DNA of 34,461 bases from an uncultured Campylobacter sp. (GCF_937921625.1 NZ_CAKZTI010000049.1:1-34461); one strand, 5' to 3'; positions 1-8,303 are shown, counted from the first letter of the stretch. The notes: generated by a model from the sequence alone, not told the origin. Numbers and translations: made by a program.

Positions 1-210
1 GCGATCATAGCCGACGAGGCCGCGATCGGCGTGATAAATCAAAAAACGACCGCCGTGCGCATCATCCCCAAAGGCAAAGAGGGCGATACGCTGGAATTTG
101 GCGGCCTGCTCGGCAGCGCGCCCGTGATGAGCGTAAATAAAAACTCATCGGCGGACTTCATTGCTCGCGGCGGCCAGATACCAGCACCTATTCATAGTTT
201 TAAGAATTAA
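1..210 (+). CDS. UPF0210 (PFL/DUF711) family protein, C-terminal fragment
   Basis: Frame 1 is open from the window edge to a TAA at 208-210 and gives the last 69 residues of a protein. The tail carries the segments GGLLGSAPVMSVN and FIARGGQIPAPIHSFKN, which I recognise as the conserved C-terminus of the UPF0210/DUF711 ('PFL') family. That family has a structure related to glycyl-radical enzymes, but its reaction is not established. The start lies outside the window, so length and promoter cannot be judged. The following 130 bases before the next, opposite-strand gene hold no clear ORF. Family assignment rests on the C-terminal motif only. Confidence 0.8.
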   Translation, partial: AIIADEAAIGVINQKTTAVRIIPKGKEGDTLEFGGLLGSAPVMSVNKNSSADFIARGGQIPAPIHSFKN

Positions 211-341
211 AATTCTCATAGCCTGCGATGACTTACGGCGGGCTATGGGTATGGGGACTTAAATTTGATCGTGTGGTAAAATAAAAAGTATGCCAAATGA
301 TGGACGGTGCAAAGTGCTTGTTTGAAATAGGAATTTGATAC

Positions 342-911
342 CTAAAATTTAGGTATTTGTAAAATTTTATCAATTAACTGATATTTTTTATCTAGCACTG
401 GTATTTCTATCGTGTCATATTTTTCCATTTCTATTAGTTTTATAGCCACCGGTGTGCTTGGTGTGATCATCCCAAGCTCAGGTTTACTAACATCAGAAAC
501 CAAATACGGCCAAATAGTATTGTCTTTTATATCTTTTAGAAAATACAACCCCATAGCACATATACAATCAATATCTAAAATTTGTTTTTCATCTTCATAA
601 ACATCGCCGATCATTTTTGATCTTAATGTAACATAGTCATTTATATTTTGATCTGTTATATATTTTGTAGAAATTTCATTTGTTTTTATATTTTTTAGCG
701 TATATACCAATAGGCAGTAGTTTGGTGGATTAAATTTCTTATAATATGCCTTCTTTATTCGTTCTAACTTTTGTTCTTGCCTTTTATTTATAGCGACCAA
801 TCTGTCAATTTCCGCTTGTGACCTTTGATTCGCTTCTCTAACTATTTCATCTGTATCGCTACAACCGGAAAAGAAAAATGCTATAAATATGGGAAATAGA
901 TATTTTTTCAT
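342..911 (-). CDS. Putative lipoprotein, unknown function
   Basis: A 189-residue product with a lipoprotein signal: MKK start, hydrophobic run to about residue 16 and lipobox FSGC with the lipidated Cys at residue 17, followed by an Asp-rich +2 region. Residues 25-57 are charged and probably helical (ANQRSQAEIDRLV onward). The rest is a small soluble domain containing Cys residues. It is AT-rich compared with the housekeeping genes of the window, which suggests an accessory origin. Its ATG lies one base after the stop of the upstream gene (913-1254), whose last codons contain the AAGG ribosome-binding site, so the two are probably one translationally coupled operon. I do not recognise the family. 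Confidence 0.75.
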   Translation of the reverse strand: MKKYLFPIFIAFFFSGCSDTDEIVREANQRSQAEIDRLVAINKRQEQKLERIKKAYYKKFNPPNYCLLVYTLKNIKTNEISTKYITDQNINDYVTLRSKMIGDVYEDEKQILDIDCICAMGLYFLKDIKDNTIWPYLVSDVSKPELGMITPSTPVAIKLIEMEKYDTIEIPVLDKKYQLIDKILQIPKF

Positions 912-912
912 A

Positions 913-1254
913 TCACGCCTTATTTTCTAGTAATAGCTTAATTAACTGTTGATTATTTTCTCTCAATAAAATTTTTGAACTATGAGAAACCATGGCTGGA
1001 ATTTTAGATTTATTATCCATAATTACATCATTGTTTTTAATGTCAAAAAGTTTAAGTAAATGGCATTTTTTAGCTTCTTTTTCAATACTCACAATTTCAG
1101 CAGCACAGTCAAATTTTTCTTCAGCTATCAGGTAGATGAATACGATATCATTTAGCTTAAATTTACTATGATATTGTTGCCAAGATATATGTTCTAAAAT
1201 ATTTAGGGACTTTGCCTTCTCTGTATCATACGTTTTTAATAAGAAATACGCCAC
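913..1254 (-). CDS. Small protein, possibly PUA/EVE-like
   Basis: 113 residues, start codon GTG at 1254-1252. The segment KFKLNDIVFIYLIAEEKFDCAAEIVSIEKEA has the pattern of a PUA-like/EVE barrel strand pair ('GD.V.iY...... aaeivsi.k'). This is a weak fold-level impression and not an identification. There is no signal peptide, so it is probably cytoplasmic, which is odd for a partner of the lipoprotein encoded one base downstream. AT-rich composition is shared with that partner. A TAAAAT hexamer on the minus strand (1293-1288) lies at a suitable distance to be the -10 element for both genes. Confidence 0.65.
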   Translation of the reverse strand: MAYFLLKTYDTEKAKSLNILEHISWQQYHSKFKLNDIVFIYLIAEEKFDCAAEIVSIEKEAKKCHLLKLFDIKNNDVIMDNKSKIPAMVSHSSKILLRENNQQLIKLLLENKA

Positions 1255-1287
1255 GATTCGCCCTTTGCTTAAAATTTAATAAGTATG

Positions 1288-1293
1288 ATTTTA
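1288..1293 (-). promoter_or_regulatory. Candidate -10 element for the 1254-342 operon
   Basis: The minus strand reads TAAAAT here, about 34 bases upstream of the GTG start at 1254, within an A/T-rich context with a T-rich stretch upstream as is common for Campylobacter sigma-70 promoters. No convincing -35 hexamer is seen. Inferred from sequence only. Confidence 0.35.
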
Positions 1294-1341
1294 GCAAAAA
1301 GAAAAAGATCATGTCAATAAAGTATCGGTAAAATTTAGATA

Positions 1342-1548
1342 ATGGTAGAATATTTTAAAAAATCTTTACTTGAAATTTTAGTAGAAAATAAAAAATTATT
1401 TTGAAAAGCACGAATCATAGCAATTGCTTGAGTTTTTTTGTGGCCTTTGTTTTATGATGTAGAATATGTGAATGATGAATGTTTATTGTTCAGATGTCCT
1501 CGAGCATATAAAAGACACTATGTGTTTCTTATAAAAAATGAAATTTAA
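1342..1548 (+). pseudogene. Probable gene remnant with two in-frame TGA codons
   Basis: From ATG 1342 the frame reads 20 residues (MVEYFKKSLLEILVENKKLF), meets TGA at 1402-1404, continues for eight codons to a second TGA at 1429-1431, then runs to TAA at 1546-1548. The last open part (LWPLFYDVEYVNDECLLF onward, ending FLIKNEI) looks like real protein because it is rich in aromatic and charged residues. Both TGA codons sit where Trp would fit a hydrophobic segment. A short TTG-initiated ORF (1438-1548) is an alternative reading. No homologue is recognised and the whole stretch is AT-rich. This could simply be noise, so confidence is low. Confidence 0.35.
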
Positions 1549-1612
1549 AATGCTTGCAGTAAAATTTGCAGTAAGTATTTTCTAAGCGCAATCGCGCGAA
1601 TAAGGAGGCAAA

Positions 1613-2192
1613 ATGCAAGGAGGTTTCAAAAGCTCTGGCGGCGGTTTAGGCGGTTCGGGTAGCATGGGCGGAGGCTTCGGCGGTATGTGAAACCCCTTCA
1701 ATCAAGGCAGGCTCGCAGACGCAAAGCGCTTCGGCATCATATCGGCGGCGCTTATGCTGATTTCTGCGCTTGCGGAGCACCTACCGGGCGGCGAGGGGCT
1801 ATTTAGCATCAGGGCGTGCCTGGGCCTGGGCTCGCTCATCCTTCTTTATCGCGCGGCGAAAGGTATCTCCGAGCTTGCGGGCAGCGATACCGTTTCCAAC
1901 GTAAAATTTATAATTATCACCGCGATTGCCTATGCGGTTGCTTCGATATTGCAAAATCGCGCCCTTACGATTATCGGCGCGCTGGCGGTTCTGTTTTTCA
2001 TCGCTAGGCTTATACTACAGGCTGTATAAAGACACGCAAAACGCGCTATTTCTGATCGCCGTGGGGGTTTCATTCGCGGGCGGCATACTGTCCGTCATCT
2101 CTGAGGGCGGCTCGCGCATATCCGTGCTGATGGACTTTGCAGCGCCTGCGGCATTTTTGTTCGCGTGGCTTCGGATGAAAAAGATCGCTTAG
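1613..2192 (+). pseudogene. Disrupted Gly-rich, multi-pass membrane protein gene
   Basis: An ATG at 1613, preceded by a strong AAGGAGG, opens a Gly-rich leader of 25 residues ending GGGFGGM. TGA 1688-1690 interrupts it, yet the same frame continues as NPFNQGRLADAKRFG and then hydrophobic helices to LAVLFFIARL near 2009. There the reading frame shifts: dropping one base near 2010 restores LYYRLYKDTQNALFLIAVGV and a further membrane region ending at 2192 (AWLRMKKIA). Together these make a protein of about 192 residues with four or five membrane segments. One nonsense and one frameshift mutation imply a pseudogene. An alternative is sequencing error or UGA readthrough. The product family is not recognised. 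Confidence 0.6.
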
Positions 2193-2317
2193 CGCTTTTG
2201 TGCCTGCCAGCCTAAGAAGCGAGCCAAATTCTTTCGGCGCGGATTAAATACAGCGCGCAAAACAGGCGCAGCGTCAAAATTTTAAAAGACGACGCGAAAA
2301 TATGAGGCGGAAATAAA

Positions 2318-2779
2318 ATGCAAAAAATGGCTTGGAAATTTGGCGAGCTTGAAAAGGTCGCGACGGACGAGGGCTTCATTTGGTACGCGGAGCTGAAGCT
2401 AAAAAGTGAAAGCTTCGGTGAGGTGCCGTTTTGCCTCGTGTCTGCAGATACGGCGGATGTGGACGATGAGACGATCTTGCTCGCGCAGCGCATCGCCCGA
2501 GACATCGATCGGTACGTAAAAGACGCCCTCGCCTTCCTGCGAGACGAGCTTAGGCGCGAGTGTCGTTTGGGCGAGGATGAGCTTAGGCTGCTTGACGCGC
2601 CCGTTTGCGATCTGCCGTTTGAGCTTCCGCAATGCACGTTTTACGCGCGCGATACGCAGTGGTTGATGAGGTTTGCCGAGGGCGCGCTTGATATTTGCGA
2701 TCCTTTCGGCATCGGGGTGATTTTCGAGGGCGAAAGACCGCTGCGCGTGGAAAATTTAGAGCTTAGCAGAGAGTATTAA
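2318..2779 (+). CDS. Hypothetical acidic cytoplasmic protein
   Basis: 153 residues starting at an ATG 7 bases after a GAGGCGG ribosome-binding site. No signal peptide and no membrane segment. Acidic overall, with a helical stretch around residues 50-85 (ETILLAQRIARDIDRYVKDA) and an aromatic C-terminal half ending in ENLELSREY. The sequence looks like a genuine small globular protein, with normal composition, sound codon use and a good start. I do not recognise the family. It follows the disrupted membrane protein gene by about 125 bases. Codon composition matches the GC-richer core genes and differs from the AT-rich genes at 342-1254. Confidence 0.65.
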   Translation: MQKMAWKFGELEKVATDEGFIWYAELKLKSESFGEVPFCLVSADTADVDDETILLAQRIARDIDRYVKDALAFLRDELRRECRLGEDELRLLDAPVCDLPFELPQCTFYARDTQWLMRFAEGALDICDPFGIGVIFEGERPLRVENLELSREY

Positions 2780-4127
2780 CCGCGGATAAAATTTTAAATT
2801 TAGAGGCGATTTTAAAATTTACGCAGCGCGCAAATCGGCGCACAATGGCGCGCTCCCTCAGGTAAATTTAATCGCGGCTTGTTGTCGTTTTGAAATTTTG
2901 TGGCGCACTGCAGCGGCTAAGATACGCTTTGACAAGATAGCGTCTAAATTTCATTTCCCGCGCCGTGCAAATACTTCGTTCGTGCTCTTAAAAGCGAGCG
3001 TTTATGACGGCGGCGCAAATTTAGGTGCAGGCTTGTCGGAATTCTGCGTAAAATTTTGAAAGTATCCGCGCGCAACGGCGAGTAAAAAGCGTGCGCAAAC
3101 TTGGCGTCTGGGCGCATGTCCGCTCATAGCCGCTACGGATTGAGCGAGCGAAGCTATAGAATTTAACGCAGGGCGCGCGCGGGGAAAAGTCGAAGATAGG
3201 TGCGGAGAGATACAAAAAAAGCGTAAAGGCGCGCGGCGGTATAGAGTGGGGTAGTGCGGGCTGCCGCAAATCGGGCTCGCAAATTGCGGATCGAAAGCGA
3301 GTTGAAACAAAAAGCTCGGTGCGCGGATTTGTGGATAAGGAAGTCGACGAGAGCAAAAAGCTCGGCGCATATATTTACGGATCGGGCGTCTAGGAAAGGA
3401 CGGGACGCGCACCGCGAATTTAGCGATTTGGCGCGCAGAACGCGAATCAAAAAGCGCCGTAAGCAAAGAGGCGCGCAGCGAAATTTTGCGCTCCTTGAAA
3501 TTTTATAAAATTTTGCCGCAAAATTTACACTTTTTAAAATTCTATAAAATTCTGCTTGCAGAGCTTGCCCGTGAAATTTTTAAAGCTCTTGGCGGTCTTT
3601 TTTGAAATTTATGAAGCAGATCGCCGCGCAAGCGCCGCCGAGTAAAATTTGAGATCGAAGCAAGCTGAAAGCTTAAATTTTAAGCGCGGGTAAATTTGGC
3701 TCGCAAATTGTGGATCGGGCGTATGCGATGACAACGGCGCGGAGCGCAAATTTAGCGAGAAAACGAGAAAAATGATGTATAAATTTCGCGCGCAAACTAT
3801 CTTAAATTTAACGAACAAATCTTAAAACCGCTCTCGCAACATCCCACTTCAAACTAGTAAATTTTAAAATTTCACCGTGCGGCATTCCTGCGCGAATTAT
3901 TTAAATTTAATGATTAAATTTCAAAATTCGCCGTCTCGCATCACGCCCAAATTAACACTCTATCTCGCAGCATTTAGCGCGCAGATCGCGCAAATTTCAT
4001 GCTCTGTCTGACGGCATTTGGCGCGTGAATTTCGCTCTGTGTACGCGCGCAAATTTTATGCTCCGCCAGGTGGAATTTAACGCTCAAATTTCACGACGAA
4101 ATTTCACGGCGTTTCGAGTCTCGCGAT
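2780..4127. repeat. Long repeat-rich spacer without a supportable gene
   Basis: About 1.35 kb between the 2318-2779 gene and the 3' end of uvrB. Open frames here are short, Arg/Ser/Ala-rich and overlap on both strands, so I call none. The DNA is studded with AAATTT-type hexamers, often as palindromes such as AAATTTTAAAATTT. Imperfect repeats are visible: 3274-3293 and 3698-3717 share 19 of 20 bases, and 3988-4024 resembles 4047-4083. A stem (3560-3566 with 3583-3589) followed by a T-run at 3598-3603 looks like a terminator, but no gene ends there. Confidence 0.6.
3988..4083. repeat. Imperfect 37-bp direct repeat pair
   Basis: 3988-4024 and 4047-4083 both run GCGCAAATTT, then ATGCTC, a variable part, then ATTT and CGC, with a start-to-start distance of 59 bp. 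A half-unit with GTGAATTTCGCTCTGTGTAC lies between them. They show the internal organisation of the spacer downstream of uvrB and resemble units in other spacers of the window. Confidence 0.5.
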
Positions 4128-6104
4128 TTACAGCTTCCTAAGCTTCGCGATCTCATCGCGTAGCGCCGCGGCCTTTTCAAACTCCAGAGCGGCTGCGGCT
4201 TCGAGCATCTGCTTGCGGAGCTCCTTTACGATCTTGGCGCGCTCGGCGGCAGGCATCTTCTCTAAATTGGCACCCTTTCTTAAAATTTCGGTGCCGTCCT
4301 CGATCTTTAGGCTATTCTCGATATTGCGGCTCGCAGAATGCGGGGTTATGCCGTGGGCGCGGTTGTATTCATCTTGAAATTTACGGCGCTTTTGGGTGAT
4401 GTCGATCGCCTCTTGCATCGAAGCGGTGATCTTTTTGCAAAACATCACGACCTGCCCATGCACGTTTCGCGCGGCTCGCCCCATCGTCTGAATTAGGCTC
4501 GTGCGCGAACGCAAAAAGCCCTCCTTATCGGCATCCATGATCGCGATAAGGCTTACTTCGGGCAGATCGAGCCCCTCGCGGAGCAAATTTATACCGATTA
4601 GCATATCGTATTCGCCGCTGCGTAGGCCGCGGATGAGCTCGTTGCGCTCAATCGCATCGATGTCCGAGTGCATATATTTGACCTTAAGCCCAAGCTCTAG
4701 ATAGTATTTGCTCAGCTCCTCCGCCATCTTTTTGGTTAGCACGGTCACTAAGATCCGCTCGCCGCGCGCGATGACCTCCTTTGCCATATCGTGTAAAATT
4801 TCGACCTGGTTGTCGCTGTCTTTTAAGATAATCTGCGGATCGAGTAGTCCCGTCGGGCGCAGTATCTGCTCATATACGGCTCCGCGGCTAAGATCCAGCT
4901 CGTAATCATTTGGCGTTGCGGAGACGAATAGAAATTTAGCTTTTTTGTTGATAAACTCATCAAACATCAGCGGACGGTTATCAAGTGCTGATGGCAGGCG
5001 GAAGCCGTACTGCACGAGCGTCTCCTTACGGCTGCGATCTCCTGCAAACATACCGCGAAACTGCGGCAGGCTCACGTGGCTTTCGTCGACGATGACGAGA
5101 TAGTCCTTGCCCTTGCTCTCGTAATAATCAAAGAGCGAATAGGGCGTCTCGCCCGGCTTTTGGCCGGTCAGATAGCGCGCGTAGTTTTCGATCCCCTTGC
5201 ACATCCCCGTAGCGCCCAGCATCTCAAGATCAAACTCCACTCGCCCTTTCAGCCGCTGCGCCTCTACGAGCTTGCCCGCGTCCTCGAAAAATTTCAACCT
5301 CTGCTCAAGCTCCTCCTCGATCCCTTTAATCGTTGATTTCAGGCGCTGCTCGCCCACGATGAACTGGCTCGTCGGATAAAGGATAAATTTTTTGACGCTC
5401 TGCGTCTTTTTGTTTTCGAGCACGTCTAGATGATACATCGCCTCTATCTCGTCGCCGAAAAACTCGATCCTAAATGCCTCGTCGTTAAAATACGCGGGAT
5501 AGATGTCGATCACGTCGCCGTTTACGCGAAAATTCCCGCGATCAAAAAAATCGTCGTTGCGTTTGTAGCCCATATCGACGAGCTTGCGAAGTAAAAATTT
5601 AGTGCTAAATTTTGATCCGATCTCAAAAAACAGCACCATGCCTTTATATTCGGCGGGATCGCCCAGGCCGTAGTTTGCCGAAACCGACGCTACGGTGATG
5701 ACATCATCAAAGCTCAGCAGGCTTGCAGTGGCGCTTAGCCGCAAGCGCTCGAGCTCTTGGTTTACGTCGCTGTCCTTTTCGATGAAAAGATCCTGCCTGG
5801 GGATGTAGGCCTCGGGCTGATAGTAATCGTAGTAGCTGATGAAATACTCGACGTGATTTTGCGGGAAAAAGCCCTTAAATTCGCTATAAAGCTGCGCCGC
5901 GAGAGATTTATTATGCGTCATTACGAGCGCGGGAATTCCGAGGCGCTTGATGATATTTGCCATGCTGAAAGTCTTACCCGAGCCGGTAACGCCGAGAAGA
6001 GTTTGGTATTTGTTGCCGCTTTGAAAGCCCGCGACGATGCCTTCGATCGCTTTTTCTTGATCCTCGCTCGGAGAGAATTTGCTCTCGATTTTAAAATTTT
6101 GCAA
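4128..6104 (-). CDS. uvrB: UvrABC excinuclease subunit B
   Basis: 658 residues, the usual UvrB length. UvrB is the damage-verifying helicase-like subunit of nucleotide excision repair: it is loaded by UvrA and recruits UvrC for incision. Visible motifs are Walker A GVTGSGKT (38-45), the DNA-clamping beta-hairpin region YYDYYQPEAYIP (about 91-102), Walker B DESH (about 340), FVSATP, the helicase motif around QTMGRAARN, and a C-terminal UVR domain (last 40 residues, ELRKQMLEAAAALEFEKAAALRDEI) for UvrC contact. ATG at 6104 follows an AAGGAAAAA ribosome-binding site. The gene is divergent from 6174-6434 and sits alone, followed by a repeat-rich spacer. Confidence 0.97.
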   Translation of the reverse strand: MQNFKIESKFSPSEDQEKAIEGIVAGFQSGNKYQTLLGVTGSGKTFSMANIIKRLGIPALVMTHNKSLAAQLYSEFKGFFPQNHVEYFISYYDYYQPEAYIPRQDLFIEKDSDVNQELERLRLSATASLLSFDDVITVASVSANYGLGDPAEYKGMVLFFEIGSKFSTKFLLRKLVDMGYKRNDDFFDRGNFRVNGDVIDIYPAYFNDEAFRIEFFGDEIEAMYHLDVLENKKTQSVKKFILYPTSQFIVGEQRLKSTIKGIEEELEQRLKFFEDAGKLVEAQRLKGRVEFDLEMLGATGMCKGIENYARYLTGQKPGETPYSLFDYYESKGKDYLVIVDESHVSLPQFRGMFAGDRSRKETLVQYGFRLPSALDNRPLMFDEFINKKAKFLFVSATPNDYELDLSRGAVYEQILRPTGLLDPQIILKDSDNQVEILHDMAKEVIARGERILVTVLTKKMAEELSKYYLELGLKVKYMHSDIDAIERNELIRGLRSGEYDMLIGINLLREGLDLPEVSLIAIMDADKEGFLRSRTSLIQTMGRAARNVHGQVVMFCKKITASMQEAIDITQKRRKFQDEYNRAHGITPHSASRNIENSLKIEDGTEILRKGANLEKMPAAERAKIVKELRKQMLEAAAALEFEKAAALRDEIAKLRKL

Positions 6105-6173
6105 AATTTTTCCTTTTTTAAAGCCAAAATTGGGTAATATTTTTATTTAAATTATATCAGAAAAGGCGAAATA
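6105..6173. promoter_or_regulatory. Divergent promoter region, uvrB / 6174 operon
   Basis: This 69-bp gap serves two divergent units. On the minus strand a perfect TATAAT lies at 6156-6151, about 47 bases before the uvrB ATG. On the plus strand TAATAT (6135-6140) or TTATAT (6152-6157) can act as -10 for the 6174 gene. The two promoters would overlap, so their firing may be mutually exclusive (inference). No LexA-like operator is evident. Confidence 0.5.
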
Positions 6174-6434
6174 ATGGAATCAATCTTTGACGAAGAGAAA
6201 AAGGTCGAGGGCTTAAGCAATAAAGTAGCTGAGCTGATTAGACGCTATAGCGAAGCTAGAGACGAAAACGAAAAGCTACGCACAGAGCTAGCGACGGTCA
6301 AGGCGCAAAACGAGGCTTTGGGAATGCAGCTTGGCACGCTAGAAAATGATCTGGCGTATCGTAAGATGAGCGATGAGGATCTAAGTAAGCAGATCGACGA
6401 TATTTTGGCAGGCGATAATTTAGGCGAGAAATGA
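6174..6434 (+). CDS. Small coiled-coil protein
   Basis: 86 residues. Residues 10-60 form an evident coiled coil with heptad-spaced Leu/Val/Ala and many Glu/Lys (KVAELIRRYSEARDENEKL, then ELATVKAQNEALGMQLGTLE). There is no signal peptide. It is the first gene of a compact operon: its TGA overlaps the next ATG (ATGA at 6431-6434). Short coiled-coil proteins of this kind can act as division or scaffold factors (ZapB-like in shape), but I see no sequence evidence for a specific role. Start follows AAAAGGCGAAATA. Confidence 0.75.
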   Translation: MESIFDEEKKVEGLSNKVAELIRRYSEARDENEKLRTELATVKAQNEALGMQLGTLENDLAYRKMSDEDLSKQIDDILAGDNLGEK

Positions 6435-6667
6435 AAGAAATTTCGGTTCAGCTGACGAGTAAGTCTTTGACGAAAAAATACGCGATAAGCCTGGATGATG
6501 ACTTTGCGAAGGTCTTCGGTAGGGACTGGCGGATTTTAACTCGCGGCAGCGATCATCTGGATGCGGGCGAACTACTTGAAGCCTATATCCAAAAAAGCTA
6601 TGAAAATTTTATGCTTAATAAAAAAATAGATGCCTTGGTAAAAGACATCGACGAAGGAGTAAAATGA
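6431..6667 (+). CDS. Small hypothetical protein, middle gene of a coupled operon
   Basis: 78 residues, no signal or membrane segment. N-terminal part (EISVQLTSKSLTKKYAISLDDDFAKVFG) looks like two beta strands, and the C-terminal half is helical (ELLEAYIQKSYENFMLNKKID). Both ends overlap neighbours by ATGA (6431-6434 and 6664-6667), which implies translational coupling and stoichiometric expression with the coiled-coil protein and the membrane-anchored protein. The size and strand-then-helix shape recall ZapA-like partners of coiled-coil proteins, but no diagnostic motif supports that. Function unknown. Confidence 0.7.
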   Translation: MKEISVQLTSKSLTKKYAISLDDDFAKVFGRDWRILTRGSDHLDAGELLEAYIQKSYENFMLNKKIDALVKDIDEGVK

Positions 6668-7131
6668 TGAAAATGAGAAAAGGTGCGGCAGTAGGCGGCG
6701 GCGTAAGCGGGATAATATTTTTAGCTATTATAATCTTCGTGATAGTAAAAATAATATATCCTAAATTAAGCGGTGCTAAGGATGAGGTTTTAGTGAAAGC
6801 TTATGCAGTCGAGCTTGAAGGCGTATTTAAAGATATACAACGCGACTACTTAAATCAAGGAAATTTTCGCGAGCTAAAGAGCATGACGGGCTCCAGACAG
6901 TTTAGTGATAGTGATCTAGAAAAAACCGTCACTTTAAATCAATCCTTTGATTACGGCGTAGGACCGAAACTCAAAAACGATATGATCTTTTGCGCGACGA
7001 TCACCTTACGTCAAGATAGTGATGGATATTTTTTCGAGACCTCGAATATCAATCGCAACAGGGAGCGATGCGAAGCATTTCATAAAGATACGACCTATAT
7101 GAAGTTAAATGGCTTTAGGATAGGCAAATAA
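6664..7131 (+). CDS. Single-pass membrane-anchored protein, pilin-like architecture
   Basis: 155 residues with a short basic N-terminus (MMKMRKG), one membrane helix at about 16-33 (SGIIFLAIIIFVIVKIIYP) and a C-terminal domain outside the membrane. The domain has two Cys (FCATITL and RCEAF), spaced as if for a disulfide. N-terminal helix plus small disulfide-bearing head resembles pseudopilins or competence-associated proteins of Campylobacter, but the prepilin peptidase motif (G followed by F and a Glu at +5) is absent, so this is only a shape similarity. The ATG overlaps the previous stop. A second ATG follows immediately and a third lies two codons later, so the exact start is uncertain. 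Confidence 0.7.
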   Translation: MMKMRKGAAVGGGVSGIIFLAIIIFVIVKIIYPKLSGAKDEVLVKAYAVELEGVFKDIQRDYLNQGNFRELKSMTGSRQFSDSDLEKTVTLNQSFDYGVGPKLKNDMIFCATITLRQDSDGYFFETSNINRNRERCEAFHKDTTYMKLNGFRIGK

Positions 7132-7595
7132 TTTTTAAAATTTAATCGCGCGACTGCTATGGATTCATAAAGCGTATGTGTAGCATGAGCGCGATAGTGC
7201 TAGTGAAGTGCGATAAGCCGTACATCGCGGCTCGCACCTCGTGCCAAAAACATGCTAATATTTCAAGAATTCATCTTTATAGGTATTTTTTAAAATTTAG
7301 CTTTAAAATTGGCATTTTTACATTTATATTGACAGCTTATCGGCTAAATTTTAATCATATTTTAGTTTGTAATTCATATCGGTCATGATTTATGCTATTG
7401 CGGTTAAATTTATGAAATGGGTGCTTTGAAGCTATGCCCCTCGCGTGACGCGATGCGAGCTGAGATTTACGAAAAGTGCCTTATAAAACAAGCGTATTAA
7501 AGCAAAATATCAAGATTATCTTAAATTCATGAAATTCGCACTCTAAAAGTGCGCGGAATTTCATCGGCGCGGGTTTTAAATTTTTCACATAATTT
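7132..7595. other. Spacer between convergent genes, no gene seen
   Basis: 464 bp between the 3' end of the 6664 gene and the 3' end of the minus-strand hydrolase gene. Open frames are short and not protein-like. Several AAATTT elements occur. No clear GC stem plus T-run terminator was found for either gene. Confidence 0.5.
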
Positions 7596-8303
7596 TTATC
7601 GCCGATTCTCAACCGCCGATTTGATCCAACTACGCAAATAATCTAGCTGCTGCGGTGTATGGAACCAATGCTCGCCGTTTTTCATAACGCTTAAGTCGCA
7701 GTCGAACTTCTGCGCAAAATTTTTGACGATGTAAAGAGGCGTCATATCGTCGTTTTCTGCATATAGAATTCTACTGGGCGTTTCCCATTTTGTGATCGGA
7801 TTGTTCAAAACAAAACTCCAATATTCCCAAAAAAGCGGTTGCCAGACAGGGGTCAAAATCATCCGCTCTTGCTTCAATCGCTCCTCGCTGACGCCAGCCC
7901 TACGCATAATATTTGAAATAACGTATTTCATATCAAGTATCGGCGAGATGAAGAGGCAGTCGCTAAGCTTTTCGTCGCGGAAGCTTTGCAGGCCGAGCCA
8001 TGCCCCTAGGCTAACGGCAAATAGCGCGACCTCGCCCCAGCGCTTCTTTGCATACGATAAAATTTCGCGAAATTCCAAAATAGCGCGCCGCGGATCGCAA
8101 GAAGCGGGCTCGTGCCGCCTCTGTCCGTGTCCGGGCAAGTCAAAGCTAATAACCTGCCGGCCTTGCTCGCAAACGACGGAAGCCAAAAACTCCGCATCAT
8201 CTTTGCTTCCGTACTGCCCATGAGCGTAGATATAAACCTTTTTCGAGCGGCTCCCCCAAATGGCGGCGGGAACGCCACGTATCTCAATCGCGCTCTTTTG
8301 CAT
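7596..8303 (-). CDS. Alpha/beta hydrolase
   Basis: 235 residues from the ATG at 8303, which has AAAGGAAC upstream. A longer frame to 8369 exists but lacks a ribosome-binding site. The fold is recognisable: YIYAHG near 25-29 (oxyanion strand), SFDLPGHG (53-60), nucleophile elbow FAVSLGAWLG with Ser98, acidic residues in YAENDDMTPL (Asp185/186) and His212 or His215 in GEHWFH. It is probably a cytoplasmic serine esterase or thioesterase-like hydrolase, and the substrate cannot be told. The upstream in-frame residues of the longer form (KFSAIFMVLLVALP) look like a membrane segment, so a longer exported form starting from a rare codon is possible but less likely. Confidence 0.85.
   Translation of the reverse strand: MQKSAIEIRGVPAAIWGSRSKKVYIYAHGQYGSKDDAEFLASVVCEQGRQVISFDLPGHGQRRHEPASCDPRRAILEFREILSYAKKRWGEVALFAVSLGAWLGLQSFRDEKLSDCLFISPILDMKYVISNIMRRAGVSEERLKQERMILTPVWQPLFWEYWSFVLNNPITKWETPSRILYAENDDMTPLYIVKNFAQKFDCDLSVMKNGEHWFHTPQQLDYLRSWIKSAVENRR

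Noticed and set aside
1342..2192. Genome-wide UGA recoding (UGA = Trp or Gly)
   Set aside because: TGA is the proper stop of several genes here, including those with ATGA overlaps and conserved C-termini (thiC, the 6174 and 6431 genes).
3002..3508. Overlapping open frames of 80-155 codons on both strands in the spacer after the 2318 gene
   Set aside because: Products are Arg/Ser/Ala-rich with no plausible start sites or motifs, and they overlap each other on opposite strands, as expected for GC-rich spacer DNA with few stops.
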